Assembly (NCBI GenBank): GCA_902789555.1
Contig: CADAOF010000003.1
Coordinates: 91,828 to 155,827 of the forward strand
Direction of reading: 5' to 3'
Length of the DNA: 64,000 nucleotides
Origin: an uncultured Lachnospiraceae bacterium
Lineage (GTDB): Bacteria; Bacillota; Clostridia; Lachnospirales; Lachnospiraceae
A program made the position numbers and the translations under genes. Under the pieces are notes generated by a model. That model worked only from the letters and a program-made list of their open reading frames with translations. It did no database searches and was not told where the DNA came from. Shown piece by piece: positions 34,640 to 43,569 of the stretch. Every line of letters starts with the position of its first letter. The stretch's first letter is position 1.

Positions 34640-36727
34640 ATGCGCGATTTAATGCGATCAATAGTAAGATGGCCGGTCTGTTTCCTGATCTGGGTCCTTT
34701 TCGGAACAGGCGTGTTTTTCGCGCTGATGCTGACGGGACAGAAGAGCTGGATCGCCGTTATCGTGACGGCCGCCGGCGCGCTGATCATGACCGTCATCTG
34801 GTTCGTCCTACTGAGAAAGCATGCGGCAGACTCCCTGGCGCAGATGAGCATCGAAACGGCAGAAGGCCTGGAAGACCGCATGATGCAGCTTGCGAATCCC
34901 TACGCCCTCATCAGTGAGAACGGAAAGATCGTCTGGCGAAACGAAGCCTTCGACCAGATGCTTGAAGACTACGGCACCGACGCCATGGTCCTGACCGATA
35001 AGCTGGGCGACATTTTCCCGGACGCTGAGCGCTTCTGGTCGCGCTGGCTGGAGCAGAACGAAGCGGATGAGGAAGAGAAGAAAGAGCAGCCGGAAGCGGT
35101 GGCAAAGGCCGCCGCAGCCGGGCAGTCTGAAGAAGGCGATGCGCCGTCCCGTCATTATCTTTCCCTCGGCGAGCGCGTCTATGCCGCCGACGTCCGGCGG
35201 GTGAACAGCGGCTCCGCTTTCGCGGCACTGATGCTGAGCGACGAGACCGAGCATCTGCAGACTCTCATTCAGCTGCAGGACGAGCGGAACGTCTCCGGCC
35301 TGTGCTATGTCGACAACTTCGAAGAACTGCTGAAGAGCACCGAGACCGAACAGCACAGCCTGCTGTCCGCGATCATTGAGCAGCGGATCACCAAATATTT
35401 CCAGAAATTCGGCGGTATTACCTGCAAGACCGAGCGTGACCGCTTCTACATCTCCATGGATGCCAAGGGGCTTCGGGCGAGCTCGGCGGATCGCTTCTCC
35501 CTGCTGTCGGATGTCAAGACGATCAAGCTTGGCAATACGACGCCGGTCACCCTGAGCATCGCTTTCGGCGCTGACGGTGCGAACTACGACGAAAATCTGG
35601 ATCTTGCCCGTACGGCCATGGACCTTGCTCTGGCACGGGGCGGTGACCAGGCGATCGTCAAGACGCCGGAAGAGGTGGAATACTTCGGCGGCAAGGCGCT
35701 CGGCGAAGCCGCCCTTACCCGTGTCAAGGCCCGCGTGAAGGCACAGGCGCTGCGCGAACTGATGGCCGGCAAGGACCAGATCTTCGTGATGGGCCACAGC
35801 TTTGCCGACAACGACTCCTTCGGGGCATCCGTTGCGGTCTACCGCATGGCGGTCTCCCTTCGCAAGGAAGCACATATCGTCCTGAACAGCATTTCCTTCT
35901 CGGTCCGGCCGCTGTACGAGCGCTTTGAGACTGATCCGGACTATCCGCGCGAGATGTTCCTGAAGAGTGCCGAAGCGGAGCGCAGGATGAAGGACAACGC
36001 CCTTGTGATCCTGGTGGATACGAGCCGTGCCGTCATGAGCGACTGCCCGGCCCTGCTCGGAAGGACCGACCAGATCGTCGTCATCGACCATCACCGTCAG
36101 GCTTCCGATTCCGTCGCGGCCATTCTGTCCTACGTGGAGCCCTATGCTTCCTCCGCCTGTGAAATGGCTGCCGAGATCATGCAGTATTTCGGTGAGGAAC
36201 TTGAGCCGAACGCGCTGGAAGCCGAATCGATCTACAGCGGCATCATCGTGGATACGAACAATTTTGCCGACCGCACGAGCGCGAGGACTTTCGAGGCTGC
36301 CGCGTACCTCAAGCGCTGCGGCGCAGACCTCGTGAGAGTCAAGAAGCTCCTGAGGGAGAATTACAACGAATACAAGGCCAAGGCCGACACGACCTGCCGG
36401 GCTGAGATCTTCATGGACGGCTACGCCTTTTCGGAATGTGAAGCCGAAGGCCTCGACAGCCCGACCATCGTGGGGGCGCAGGCAGCCAATGAACTGCTGA
36501 ACATTTCCGGGATCAAGGCGAGTTTCGTCTTCACGAAACTGAAGGACACGGTCTTCGTGAGCGCGCGTTCGATCGACGAGGTGAACGTGCAGCTGATCTG
36601 CGAACGCCTGGGCGGCGGCGGACATCTGAGCGTTGCGGGCGTGCAGATGAAGGACGTGAGCGTGGAAGAAGCCATGGAACGCGTCAAGGAAACGATCAGA
36701 CTGATGGTAAAGGAAGGTGCGATCTGA
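34640..36727 (+). CDS. gdpP: Cyclic-di-AMP phosphodiesterase GdpP
   Basis: A 695-residue membrane protein. Two N-terminal helices (about 10-52), a PAS domain (YALISENGKIVWRNEAFDQM, about 90-160), a degenerate GGDEF domain (about 205-340), and catalytic DHH/DHHA1 domains. Metal-binding motifs are GHSFADNDSFG (HxxxDxD), VDTSR, VIDHHRQ (the DHH) and DTNNFADR; the DHHA1 signature is GGGGHLSVAG. It hydrolyses c-di-AMP, which in Firmicutes controls K+ transport and osmotic balance. It has its own promoter and overlaps rplI by one base, the standard Firmicutes order. Confidence 0.95.
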   Translation: MRDLMRSIVRWPVCFLIWVLFGTGVFFALMLTGQKSWIAVIVTAAGALIMTVIWFVLLRKHAADSLAQMSIETAEGLEDRMMQLANPYALISENGKIVWRNEAFDQMLEDYGTDAMVLTDKLGDIFPDAERFWSRWLEQNEADEEEKKEQPEAVAKAAAAGQSEEGDAPSRHYLSLGERVYAADVRRVNSGSAFAALMLSDETEHLQTLIQLQDERNVSGLCYVDNFEELLKSTETEQHSLLSAIIEQRITKYFQKFGGITCKTERDRFYISMDAKGLRASSADRFSLLSDVKTIKLGNTTPVTLSIAFGADGANYDENLDLARTAMDLALARGGDQAIVKTPEEVEYFGGKALGEAALTRVKARVKAQALRELMAGKDQIFVMGHSFADNDSFGASVAVYRMAVSLRKEAHIVLNSISFSVRPLYERFETDPDYPREMFLKSAEAERRMKDNALVILVDTSRAVMSDCPALLGRTDQIVVIDHHRQASDSVAAILSYVEPYASSACEMAAEIMQYFGEELEPNALEAESIYSGIIVDTNNFADRTSARTFEAAAYLKRCGADLVRVKKLLRENYNEYKAKADTTCRAEIFMDGYAFSECEAEGLDSPTIVGAQAANELLNISGIKASFVFTKLKDTVFVSARSIDEVNVQLICERLGGGGHLSVAGVQMKDVSVEEAMERVKETIRLMVKEGAI

Positions 36728-37176
36728 TGAAACTGGTACTGCTGCAGGACGTCAAGTCCCTGGGGAAGAAAAATGATATCGTAACGGTCAACGACGGCTA
36801 CGCGCGGAATTTCCTGATCCCGAAGAAACTCGGCGTGGAAGCGACGGCCGCGAACCTGAACAATCTGAAGGTGCAGAAGGAGAACGCCGCGTTCCAGGCG
36901 GCCGAGCAGCTGAAGGCGGCACAGGAACTCGCCTCGAAGATCGGCTCCGTCAAACTGGAGATGCCGGTCAAGGTCGGCGGCAACGGCAAGCTGTTCGGCG
37001 CCCTGTCCTCCAAGGAGATCGCAGACGCGATGAAGGAGCAGTTCGGGATCGAAATGGATAAGAAAAAGATCGTCCTGGATGAACCGATCAAGGAGGTCGG
37101 CGAGAGGACCGTCCTGGTCAAGCTTCACAAGGATGTGACCGCGAAACTGGCACTGAACGTTAAGGCACTGCAGTAA
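36727..37176 (+). CDS. rplI: 50S ribosomal protein L9
   Basis: A 149-residue protein with the L9 N-terminal RNA-binding signature (GKKNDIVTVNDGYARNFLIP), a connecting helix rich in Ala/Lys/Glu, and a C-terminal domain with GGNGKLFGALSSKEIADA. Its start and stop each share one base with the neighbouring genes (TGATG and TAATG), so gdpP, rplI and dnaB are probably coupled. Confidence 0.97.
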   Translation: MKLVLLQDVKSLGKKNDIVTVNDGYARNFLIPKKLGVEATAANLNNLKVQKENAAFQAAEQLKAAQELASKIGSVKLEMPVKVGGNGKLFGALSSKEIADAMKEQFGIEMDKKKIVLDEPIKEVGERTVLVKLHKDVTAKLALNVKALQ

Positions 37177-38519
37177 TGGAAGAAAATCTCATCAAAAGAA
37201 TACAGCCGCAGAGCACGGAGGCCGAGCAGACCGTCATCGGCTCCATGATTCTCGACAACGAATGCATTCCGAACATGCAGAACCTCATCTCCGGACGGGA
37301 TTTCTACAACCGCCAGTACGGGGTCCTTTTTGATGCGATCGTCGAGCTGTACACCGAAGGCAAGGCCGTGGACATCCTGACCCTGCAGAACCGCATGAAG
37401 GAAAAGGACGTCTCGCCGGAGCTCGCGAGCATGGAATACATGGGCGAACTGATCGCCTCCGTGCCCATCTCAGCGAACGCGAAATACTATGCGGAGATCG
37501 TGTACGAGAAAGCCCTGCTGCGCCGCCTGATCCATGCGTCCGAAGACGTTGCGAACGAATGCTATGCCGGGAAGGACAAACTGGAGAAGATCCTCGAGGA
37601 CGCGGAGAGCAGCATGTTCAAGGTGCTGAACGAGCGGAAATCGGCCGAGTTCGTTCCGATCGCCGAGATCGCGATGAACGCGCTCGAGAAGATCAACGAA
37701 GCGTCGAAGACCAAGAACCCGGTCACGGGGCTCGCCACGGGCTTCATCGATCTCGACCGCATGACGACCGGCCTGCACGGCTCCGATTACGTACTGATCG
37801 CAGCCCGTCCGTCCATGGGCAAGACCGCTCTTGCACTGAACATCATCCAGAACGTCGTCTTCCGCGACGGAAAGAGCGCAGCGATCTTTTCCCTGGAAAT
37901 GTCCAAGGAAGTCCTGATGAACCGTCTGTTTTCACAGGAGAGCCGCGTGGATGCGCAGAACATCCGGACCGGCAACCTGTCGGACGAAGACTGGGACAAG
38001 CTTCTCGAGAGCGCCGATACCATCGGCCGCTCGAACCTGATCATCGACGACACCCCGGGTATCAGCGTCAGCGAACTGCGCTCGAAATGCCGCAAGTTCA
38101 AACTGGAACACGGCCTGGACCTCGTTGTCATCGACTACCTGCAGTTAATGAGCGGCAGCGGAAAAGGCGGCGAGAACCGCCAGCAGGAGATCAGTGAGAT
38201 CTCCCGCGGCATCAAGGCCCTGGCCCGCGAACTGGACGCACCCATCATTGCCCTGTCACAGCTCTCCCGCGCACCGGAAGCGAGAAACGACAAGCGCCCC
38301 ATGATGAGCGACCTCCGTGAATCGGGCGCCATCGAGCAGGACGCCGACGTGGTCATGTTCCTGTACCGCGACGAATACTACAACAAGGATACGGATGCAA
38401 AGGGCATCACCGAACTGATCATCGGCAAGCAGAGAAACGGCCCCATCGGGACCGTCCGGCTGATTTGGCTGCCGCAGTACGTCAAGTTCGGCAACTACGA
38501 TAAGGACAGAAACGACTGA
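37176..38519 (+). CDS. dnaB: Replicative DNA helicase DnaB
   Basis: A 447-residue replicative helicase. The N-terminal primase-interacting domain is residues 1-150 (begins RIQPQSTEAEQTVIGSMILD). The RecA-like ATPase has Walker A ARPSMGKTALALN near residue 215, Walker B LVVIDYLQLMSG near 320, and LSQLSRAPEAR with the arginine finger near 370. No intein is present. It unwinds DNA at forks and recruits DnaG, encoded at 51290. A very strong terminator follows. Confidence 0.97.
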   Translation: MEENLIKRIQPQSTEAEQTVIGSMILDNECIPNMQNLISGRDFYNRQYGVLFDAIVELYTEGKAVDILTLQNRMKEKDVSPELASMEYMGELIASVPISANAKYYAEIVYEKALLRRLIHASEDVANECYAGKDKLEKILEDAESSMFKVLNERKSAEFVPIAEIAMNALEKINEASKTKNPVTGLATGFIDLDRMTTGLHGSDYVLIAARPSMGKTALALNIIQNVVFRDGKSAAIFSLEMSKEVLMNRLFSQESRVDAQNIRTGNLSDEDWDKLLESADTIGRSNLIIDDTPGISVSELRSKCRKFKLEHGLDLVVIDYLQLMSGSGKGGENRQQEISEISRGIKALARELDAPIIALSQLSRAPEARNDKRPMMSDLRESGAIEQDADVVMFLYRDEYYNKDTDAKGITELIIGKQRNGPIGTVRLIWLPQYVKFGNYDKDRND

Positions 38520-38532
38520 AACGGATAAACAG

Positions 38533-38580
38533 GGCAAAGCGGCAGTTCCGGAGAACCGGAACTGCCGCTTTGCCTTTTTT
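38533..38580 (+). terminator. Very strong intrinsic terminator after dnaB
   Basis: A perfect 19-base-pair stem (38533-38551 with 38556-38574), AGAA loop, then six T residues. Confidence 0.95.
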
Positions 38581-38658
38581 CCGGCAATCTCCTCTGCTGC
38601 CCGGATTTTGCGAATAATAAGTTGCAAATCAGTTTTCGGAAGTGAATTTTCGGGATGA

Positions 38659-38687
38659 TTGACATTTCCGAAATGCTATGATACCCT
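38659..38687 (+). promoter_or_regulatory. Sigma-A promoter of the small membrane protein
   Basis: Perfect TTGACA (38659-38664), 17-base spacer, TACCCT (38682-38687). It covers the in-frame ATG at 38678, so translation must begin downstream. Confidence 0.7.
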
Positions 38688-38722
38688 TTTCGCAGAATAC
38701 TTCAGCAGAAGGAGGAACGGCA

Positions 38723-39247
38723 TTGGACGAACATGTTGAAATGAATACGGTCCCGGAAATGCAGATCCCCCCTGTCATGCAGGCGGAACCGGAAAAGAGA
38801 GAGAATGTTCTTGGGGGCATCGTCGGCGCATTTCTTTTTTCTCTGGCAGGAGGCGTGATCTGGTTCCTGCTGGACATGGTCGGCTTTTACGCAGGGATCT
38901 CAGGCCTGATCGGTGCTGTCTGCGCGATCCAGGGCTACAGGATCTTCGGCGGACGCCTGAGCAAAAAAGGCGTGATCATCGCAGCGGTTATTTCCCTGCT
39001 GGTCCTCGCTCTCGCGTGGTATCTCTGCTTTGCCAAGGATCTGTTCCAAGCGCACAAGGAATGGTATGCCGCGAAAGAAATCGACTATATGCCGACCTAT
39101 GCGGAATGTGTCCGTGCCGGCGGCCTCTGGCTGAAGGAAGAGCCTGAGATAGCGAGGAGCTACCTGCTGAATCTGCTGATTGGCATTGCGCTGGCGATCG
39201 TCGGGTCGGTCCGCTACATCATCAACGCATTTAAGGAAAACACCTGA
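38723..39247 (+). CDS. Uncharacterised four-helix membrane protein
   Basis: A 174-residue protein I do not recognise. A short acidic N-terminal tail (about 28 residues) is followed by hydrophobic helices at about 31-50, 53-75, 83-103 and 145-165. Between helices 3 and 4 is a charged loop with several Tyr and Trp. I choose TTG at 38723, preceded by AGGAGG (38710-38715); an ATG at 38678 is in frame but lies within the promoter. Monocistronic. Confidence 0.65.
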   Translation: MDEHVEMNTVPEMQIPPVMQAEPEKRENVLGGIVGAFLFSLAGGVIWFLLDMVGFYAGISGLIGAVCAIQGYRIFGGRLSKKGVIIAAVISLLVLALAWYLCFAKDLFQAHKEWYAAKEIDYMPTYAECVRAGGLWLKEEPEIARSYLLNLLIGIALAIVGSVRYIINAFKENT

Positions 39248-39255
39248 TCAACAGG

Positions 39256-39301
39256 AATAAGAAAACGGCCGGGTCCGAAAGGACCCGGCCGTTTTCTTAT
39301 T
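39256..39301. terminator. Bidirectional terminator between convergent genes
   Basis: Perfect 21-base arms (39256-39276 and 39281-39301) around a GAAA loop, with A-rich and T-rich ends. Confidence 0.95.
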
Positions 39302-39317
39302 CTCCGGAAGACCGGAA

Positions 39318-41207
39318 TCATTCCTGCCCCTGCAGCAGCTGCTCCTTATTGTACTGGAGCATGTAGAGGCGGTGGTAGCTGCCCTTCTTGTGCAGCAGCT
39401 CCTGGTGATTGCCCTGTTCGATGATCTCACCGTGCGACAGCACGATGATGTTGTCGGCGTGCTGGATGGTTGAGAGGCGGTGCGCAACGATCAGCATGGT
39501 ACCGATGTTCCGCATCTTTGCCAGGGAATCCTGGATCAGCAGTTCGGTCTCGGTATCGATATTTGCCGTCGCCTCGTCGAGGATCATGACCTCGGGACGG
39601 TGGATGACCGTGCGGGCGAAGGAGAGGAGCTGGCGCTGACCGGCGGAGAAGTTGTTGCCGCGCTCACGCACGACCTCGTCCAGGCCGTCGTCCAGTTTGC
39701 CGATGAAGCTGTCCGCATTCACGTAGCGGCAGGCCTTCCAGACTTCGTCATCCGGGAAGTCGTCCCGCAGGACGATGTTGCTGCGGATGGTGCCTGAGAA
39801 GAGGAAGACGTCCTGCAGCATCTGCCCGAAGTGCTTCCGGAGCGACGCGATCTTAATGTGCCGGATGTCGATGCCGTCGATCAGGATCTGTCCTTTCTGG
39901 ATGTCGTAATTTCGGACGATCAGGGAAAGGATCGTGCTCTTGCCGGAACCAGTCGCGCCGACGAGAGCGACCGTATCCTTCGCGTTCACGTGGAAGGACA
40001 CGCCCTTGAGGACCCATTCCTCAGGCTTGTAGGCAAACCAGACGTCCCTGAATTCGATCTCGCCGCGGATCTCTTCCAGATCGATCGCATCGGGTTCATC
40101 CACGACTTCCGGCTTCATGTCCAGCACGGTGAAGATCTTCTCCGCAGAAGCAAAGGCGGACTGCAGCATGTTGAACTGCTCGGCCAGGGTCTGGATCGGG
40201 TTGAAGAACTTGGAGATGTACATGTAGAAGGTGACCACGGTGCCGCCGGTGATGACCTGTCCCATGAAGCTCGTATTTTTGATGATGCCGCGGCTGCCCA
40301 GGTAGAAGAGGCAGAGAACGGCGGAAATGTTGAGCATGTAGACCATCGGACGGAAGATACCGAAGACGAAGATCTGCTTCTGCTTGGCTTTCTTCAGTGT
40401 CGTGCTCTTGACGAGGAACTCCTGCATCTTGCGGTCTTCGCGGTTGTAGATCTGCGTGACCTTGATGCCGGAAAGGTTCTCGCTGAGGTAGGTGTTGATG
40501 TCGGTGGTCCCGTCCTTCACCCTGCGGTAGGCGCGTCTGGAGAACTTGCGGAAGATCACCGTGAACAGCACGAGGAACGGCACGAAGCAGAGGATCATCA
40601 GGGTCAGTTCGAGGTTCAGCATGAACATCGCAGCGAGCACGCCGATGATGACGAGCGCATTCCTGACCATGGTGACCAGGATGTTCGTGAACATGAAGGA
40701 GATGGCGTTCGTGTCGTTGCATTCGCGCGTTACGAGCTTGCCCACGGGGATGTTGTTCAGCTGCGCGTGGGAGAGGCTTTCGATATGCGTGAAAAGTTCC
40801 TTACGCATGGAAGAAAGGATCTTCTGCCCGGTTTTCTGCAGCATCACCGACTGGAGATAGGTGCAGAACATGGACAGTACGAGGAGGAGCGCGTAGAAGA
40901 CGACTCTCCGGTAAAGTTCGGGCAGTTCGAATTCGGTCTTGATCATTTCCTCGATGCCCCCGATGATGACGGGCGAGATCAGGTCGTAGCCGATCGACAG
41001 AAGCATGATGAAGAAGATGAGTCCGAATTCCTTCCGGTAAGGCTTCGCGTAGGCGAGCAGCCGGGAGATGATCTCCTTATCGGGGATGTGGCGGTCGAAG
41101 CCGATGGCTTCCTTCTTATCCTTCATGGTGACGAAGGCCACGATGAAGCCGACGCTGAAAACGCCGATGATGGCGCCGACGATCAGAAGAGGCAGATACT
41201 CACGCAT
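39318..41207 (-). CDS. ABC exporter half-transporter, catalytically normal subunit
   Basis: A 629-residue exporter with six membrane helices (first at about 9-28) fused to an ATPase. Walker A is GATGSGKST, the signature is FSAGQRQLLSFAR (A in place of G), and Walker B is VMILDEATANID with the catalytic Glu. With the gene at 41200 it forms a heterodimer like TM287/288 of Thermotoga, exporting drugs or lipids. The start at 41207 is set by AGGAGG; a GTG at 41216 lies within that site. It overlaps the end of its partner by eight bases. Confidence 0.92.
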   Translation of the reverse strand: MREYLPLLIVGAIIGVFSVGFIVAFVTMKDKKEAIGFDRHIPDKEIISRLLAYAKPYRKEFGLIFFIMLLSIGYDLISPVIIGGIEEMIKTEFELPELYRRVVFYALLLVLSMFCTYLQSVMLQKTGQKILSSMRKELFTHIESLSHAQLNNIPVGKLVTRECNDTNAISFMFTNILVTMVRNALVIIGVLAAMFMLNLELTLMILCFVPFLVLFTVIFRKFSRRAYRRVKDGTTDINTYLSENLSGIKVTQIYNREDRKMQEFLVKSTTLKKAKQKQIFVFGIFRPMVYMLNISAVLCLFYLGSRGIIKNTSFMGQVITGGTVVTFYMYISKFFNPIQTLAEQFNMLQSAFASAEKIFTVLDMKPEVVDEPDAIDLEEIRGEIEFRDVWFAYKPEEWVLKGVSFHVNAKDTVALVGATGSGKSTILSLIVRNYDIQKGQILIDGIDIRHIKIASLRKHFGQMLQDVFLFSGTIRSNIVLRDDFPDDEVWKACRYVNADSFIGKLDDGLDEVVRERGNNFSAGQRQLLSFARTVIHRPEVMILDEATANIDTETELLIQDSLAKMRNIGTMLIVAHRLSTIQHADNIIVLSHGEIIEQGNHQELLHKKGSYHRLYMLQYNKEQLLQGQE

Positions 41208-42981
41208 TCTGCTCACCTCCTTCCTCTTCGAGCTTCTGCAGCTCGACCATGGTCCGATAAGCCGGGCAGGAACGCTGCAGGGCTTCGTGGCTGCCGACGG
41301 CCTCGATGCGGCCGTCCTCGACCAGAATGATTTTATCCATCTGTTCGATGGTGGAGATCCGGTGCGCGATCAGGATGGTGGTCTTGCCGGCACGGGTCTT
41401 TTTCAGGTTGTCGAGGATGATGCGCTCCGTCTTGGTGTCCACGGCGGAAACGGAGTCGTCCAGGATCAGGATGGGGGCATTCTTCATGAGTGCGCGGGCG
41501 ATCGAGATGCGCTGCTTCTGGCCGCCGGAAACGGTCACGCCGCGTTCGCCGAGCACCGTTTCGTAGCGGTCGGCGAATTCCTTGATGTTGCCGTCAACGT
41601 CTGCGAGCACCGCGGCTTCTTCCACGGCATCGGTCTCGGCGTCATCCACCGCGAAGGCGATGTTGTGGGCGATCGTGTCGCTGAACAGGAAGTTGTCCTG
41701 CGGGACGTAGGCCGCCGCCGCACGGACGTCGCGGATCGGCACGCTGTTGACGTCGTGCCCGTCAATGAAGATCGTGCCGTCCGGCACGTTGTAGGTGCGG
41801 AGGATCAGGTCAACGATCGTGGTCTTGCCGGAACCGGTGCGGCCGACGAGGCCGACGTTTTCACCCGCGTTGATGGTGAAACTGACGTCCTTCAGGACGT
41901 CGAACTCGCCGTCGGGATAGCGGAAGTTGAGGTGGCGGAACTCGATCTCACCCTTGACCTCGGGCATTTCGGAAACATCTTCGCGGTCCTTCACGTCCTG
42001 CGGCGCGTCAAGCAGTTCGCCGATGCGCTTCAGGGATGCCTTGCCGCGGCTTGACATGTCGATCAGTTCGGAGATCGCCATGATGGGCCAGATGACCGCG
42101 GTGAAGTAGCCGATGAATTCCATCAGCTGACCGGCGTTGAACACGCCTTCGTGTACGAGATAGCCGCCGTAGCCGAGGATGACGCAGATGACGGACTCGA
42201 CGAAGAGCGTGACCAGGATGCGGAGCGTGACGGCAGTCTTGACGAAGTTCACGTTGGCTGTTTCATTCTCCTCATTCAGCTTGCCGAAGGCCATCAGCTC
42301 CTTCGTTTCCTTGACGAAGGCTTTGATGACGGCGATGCCGGAAAAACTTTCCTGCGAGAAGTCGGAGAGCTTCGAGAAGGCGGCCTGGCGGATATCCCAG
42401 CGGCGGGTCATTTCCTTGCCGACAATGGTGCTGGAGACGAGCAGAAGCGCCATGGGAACAAGGGCGAAAAGCGTCAGGCGGATGTCCATGCCGCCCATGC
42501 GCCAGATCGAAAAGCCGCCGAGCAGGACGGTGTCAAAGAACATCAGCATGCCGCCGCCGTAGCAGTCCTGCACGGTCTCGAGGTCGTTCGTGAACAGGCT
42601 CATGAGGTCGCCGACCTTATGCACCTGGTAGTACTGCTGGGAAAGATCCTTCGCGTGGCTGAACATCTGGTTGCGGATGTCGGTCTCGACCTTGATGGCG
42701 GAACCGAAGAAACAGATGCGCCACAGGAAGCGCCCGGCTACGATGGTGAGGATGATCTTCACCATGGGAAGGCAGACGCGGTCCAGAAGGAAATCCATGT
42801 CGAAGGGGACGCGGACGCCGTCGATCATGACGAAGCCTTCGTTGATGCCGTTGATGACCGAAGCATAGATGTTCGGGATCAGCAGCTGCAGGTAGTCTAC
42901 CATGCCCAGGGTCAGCATGCCGAGGATGATCCAACCCAGGTATTTCAGGTAGTACTTGTTGATATGCTTGCCGAAGATCAT
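41200..42981 (-). CDS. ABC exporter half-transporter, degenerate-site subunit
   Basis: A 593-residue exporter with six membrane helices and a C-terminal ATPase. Walker A is GRTGSGKTT, the signature is VSGGQKQRISIAR, and Walker B is ILILDDSVSAVD, where Asp replaces the catalytic Glu. This is the usual mark of the degenerate site in heterodimeric exporters. It is the first gene of the pair. The ribosome binding site is GGAGG about ten bases before the ATG, preceded by a repeat-like hairpin region (43001-43057). Confidence 0.92.
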   Translation of the reverse strand: MIFGKHINKYYLKYLGWIILGMLTLGMVDYLQLLIPNIYASVINGINEGFVMIDGVRVPFDMDFLLDRVCLPMVKIILTIVAGRFLWRICFFGSAIKVETDIRNQMFSHAKDLSQQYYQVHKVGDLMSLFTNDLETVQDCYGGGMLMFFDTVLLGGFSIWRMGGMDIRLTLFALVPMALLLVSSTIVGKEMTRRWDIRQAAFSKLSDFSQESFSGIAVIKAFVKETKELMAFGKLNEENETANVNFVKTAVTLRILVTLFVESVICVILGYGGYLVHEGVFNAGQLMEFIGYFTAVIWPIMAISELIDMSSRGKASLKRIGELLDAPQDVKDREDVSEMPEVKGEIEFRHLNFRYPDGEFDVLKDVSFTINAGENVGLVGRTGSGKTTIVDLILRTYNVPDGTIFIDGHDVNSVPIRDVRAAAAYVPQDNFLFSDTIAHNIAFAVDDAETDAVEEAAVLADVDGNIKEFADRYETVLGERGVTVSGGQKQRISIARALMKNAPILILDDSVSAVDTKTERIILDNLKKTRAGKTTILIAHRISTIEQMDKIILVEDGRIEAVGSHEALQRSCPAYRTMVELQKLEEEGGEQNA

Positions 42982-43000
42982 TCGGAAATAACCTCCATTT

Positions 43001-43057
43001 TACCCTCTGCCGGAAAGCGGAGAGGGTGGCACGGCAGCGCCGTGACGGGGAAGGGTC
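43001..43057. repeat. Palindrome-rich intergenic element upstream of the ABC exporter
   Basis: CCCTCTGCCG/CGGAGAGGG (43003-43026) and ACGGC/GCCGT (43031-43043) form two stem-loops, followed by GACGGGGAAGGGT. The look is of a dispersed REP-like element; only one copy is in this window, so it could instead be a structured leader. Confidence 0.4.
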
Positions 43058-43073
43058 AGTTAAGCCCGGCTGG

Positions 43074-43115
43074 GAAAAAAACACCGCCGCATCCTGGGAA
43101 ACGACGCGGCGGCAC
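43074..43115 (-). terminator. Terminator of the DUF1858 gene
   Basis: On the minus strand GTGCCGCCGCGTC...GATGCGGCGGTG followed by seven T residues. Confidence 0.8.
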
Positions 43116-43133
43116 TCTGTCAGGGAACAGCGG

Positions 43134-43337
43134 TCAGCGTTCCACGGCAAAATATTCGTTCAGCGCGTTCACGACCTGTTCGGGATCCATGCCGTGCACG
43201 GCACAGGCCTCTTCGATGGTCTCCATCTGGGAAGCCGGGCAGCCGACGCAGTGCATGCCGCTGCCCATCAGGATGGCAGCGCAGCCGTAGTCTTCGCGAA
43301 GCAGATCGCCGATCATGGTATCTTTCGTAACTTCCAT
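43134..43337 (-). CDS. DUF1858 domain protein
   Basis: A 67-residue DUF1858 protein. It begins VTKDTMIGDLLREDYGCAAI and has the family's HCVGCPASQMETIEEAC segment with a CxxC pair. The domain occurs alone or fused to redox and iron-sulphur proteins in anaerobes; its role is not known. AGGAGG lies upstream, and the gene has its own promoter and terminator. Confidence 0.9.
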   Translation of the reverse strand: MEVTKDTMIGDLLREDYGCAAILMGSGMHCVGCPASQMETIEEACAVHGMDPEQVVNALNEYFAVER

Positions 43338-43371
43338 AGTTCAAAACCTCCTGTGATGACTCACGAGGGAA

Positions 43372-43400
43372 AGTATACTCTAATATAAAAGAAAGCGCAA
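43372..43400 (-). promoter_or_regulatory. Promoter of the DUF1858 gene
   Basis: On the minus strand TTGCGC (43395-43400), 17-base spacer, TATACT (43372-43377). Confidence 0.6.
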
Positions 43401-43456
43401 TAGGCGGAAACGCCTTTTTTACAGGCATAAATTCCGCTTTTTTCCATAATTACGGC

Positions 43457-43485
43457 TTGAACTCCGGAGAACTTCGTGTTATAGT
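43457..43485 (+). promoter_or_regulatory. Sigma-A promoter of the phosphofructokinase gene
   Basis: TTGAAC (43457-43462), 17-base spacer, TATAGT (43480-43485). Confidence 0.75.
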
Positions 43486-43491
43486 ATGGAA

Positions 43492-43548
43492 CGTTAAAAA
43501 TTTAACGCCCTCATTCGGGCGTGCGGCAGCCGCTTTTCCGCGCTGCCG
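43492..43548 (+). promoter_or_regulatory. Structured leader with three consecutive hairpins before the phosphofructokinase gene
   Basis: CGTTAAA/TTTAACG (43492-43507), CGCCC/GGGCG (43506-43521), and CGGCAG...CTGCCG (43524-43548) follow each other directly after the predicted transcription start. The first two share two bases, so they may compete. They do not match a riboswitch class I know, and could stabilise the 5' end of the message. Confidence 0.5.
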
Positions 43549-43569
43549 GTGAAGAAGAGGAGCATATTT

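Noticed and set aside
34808-36625. 605-codon minus-strand open frame
   Set aside because: Antisense to gdpP; composition artefact.
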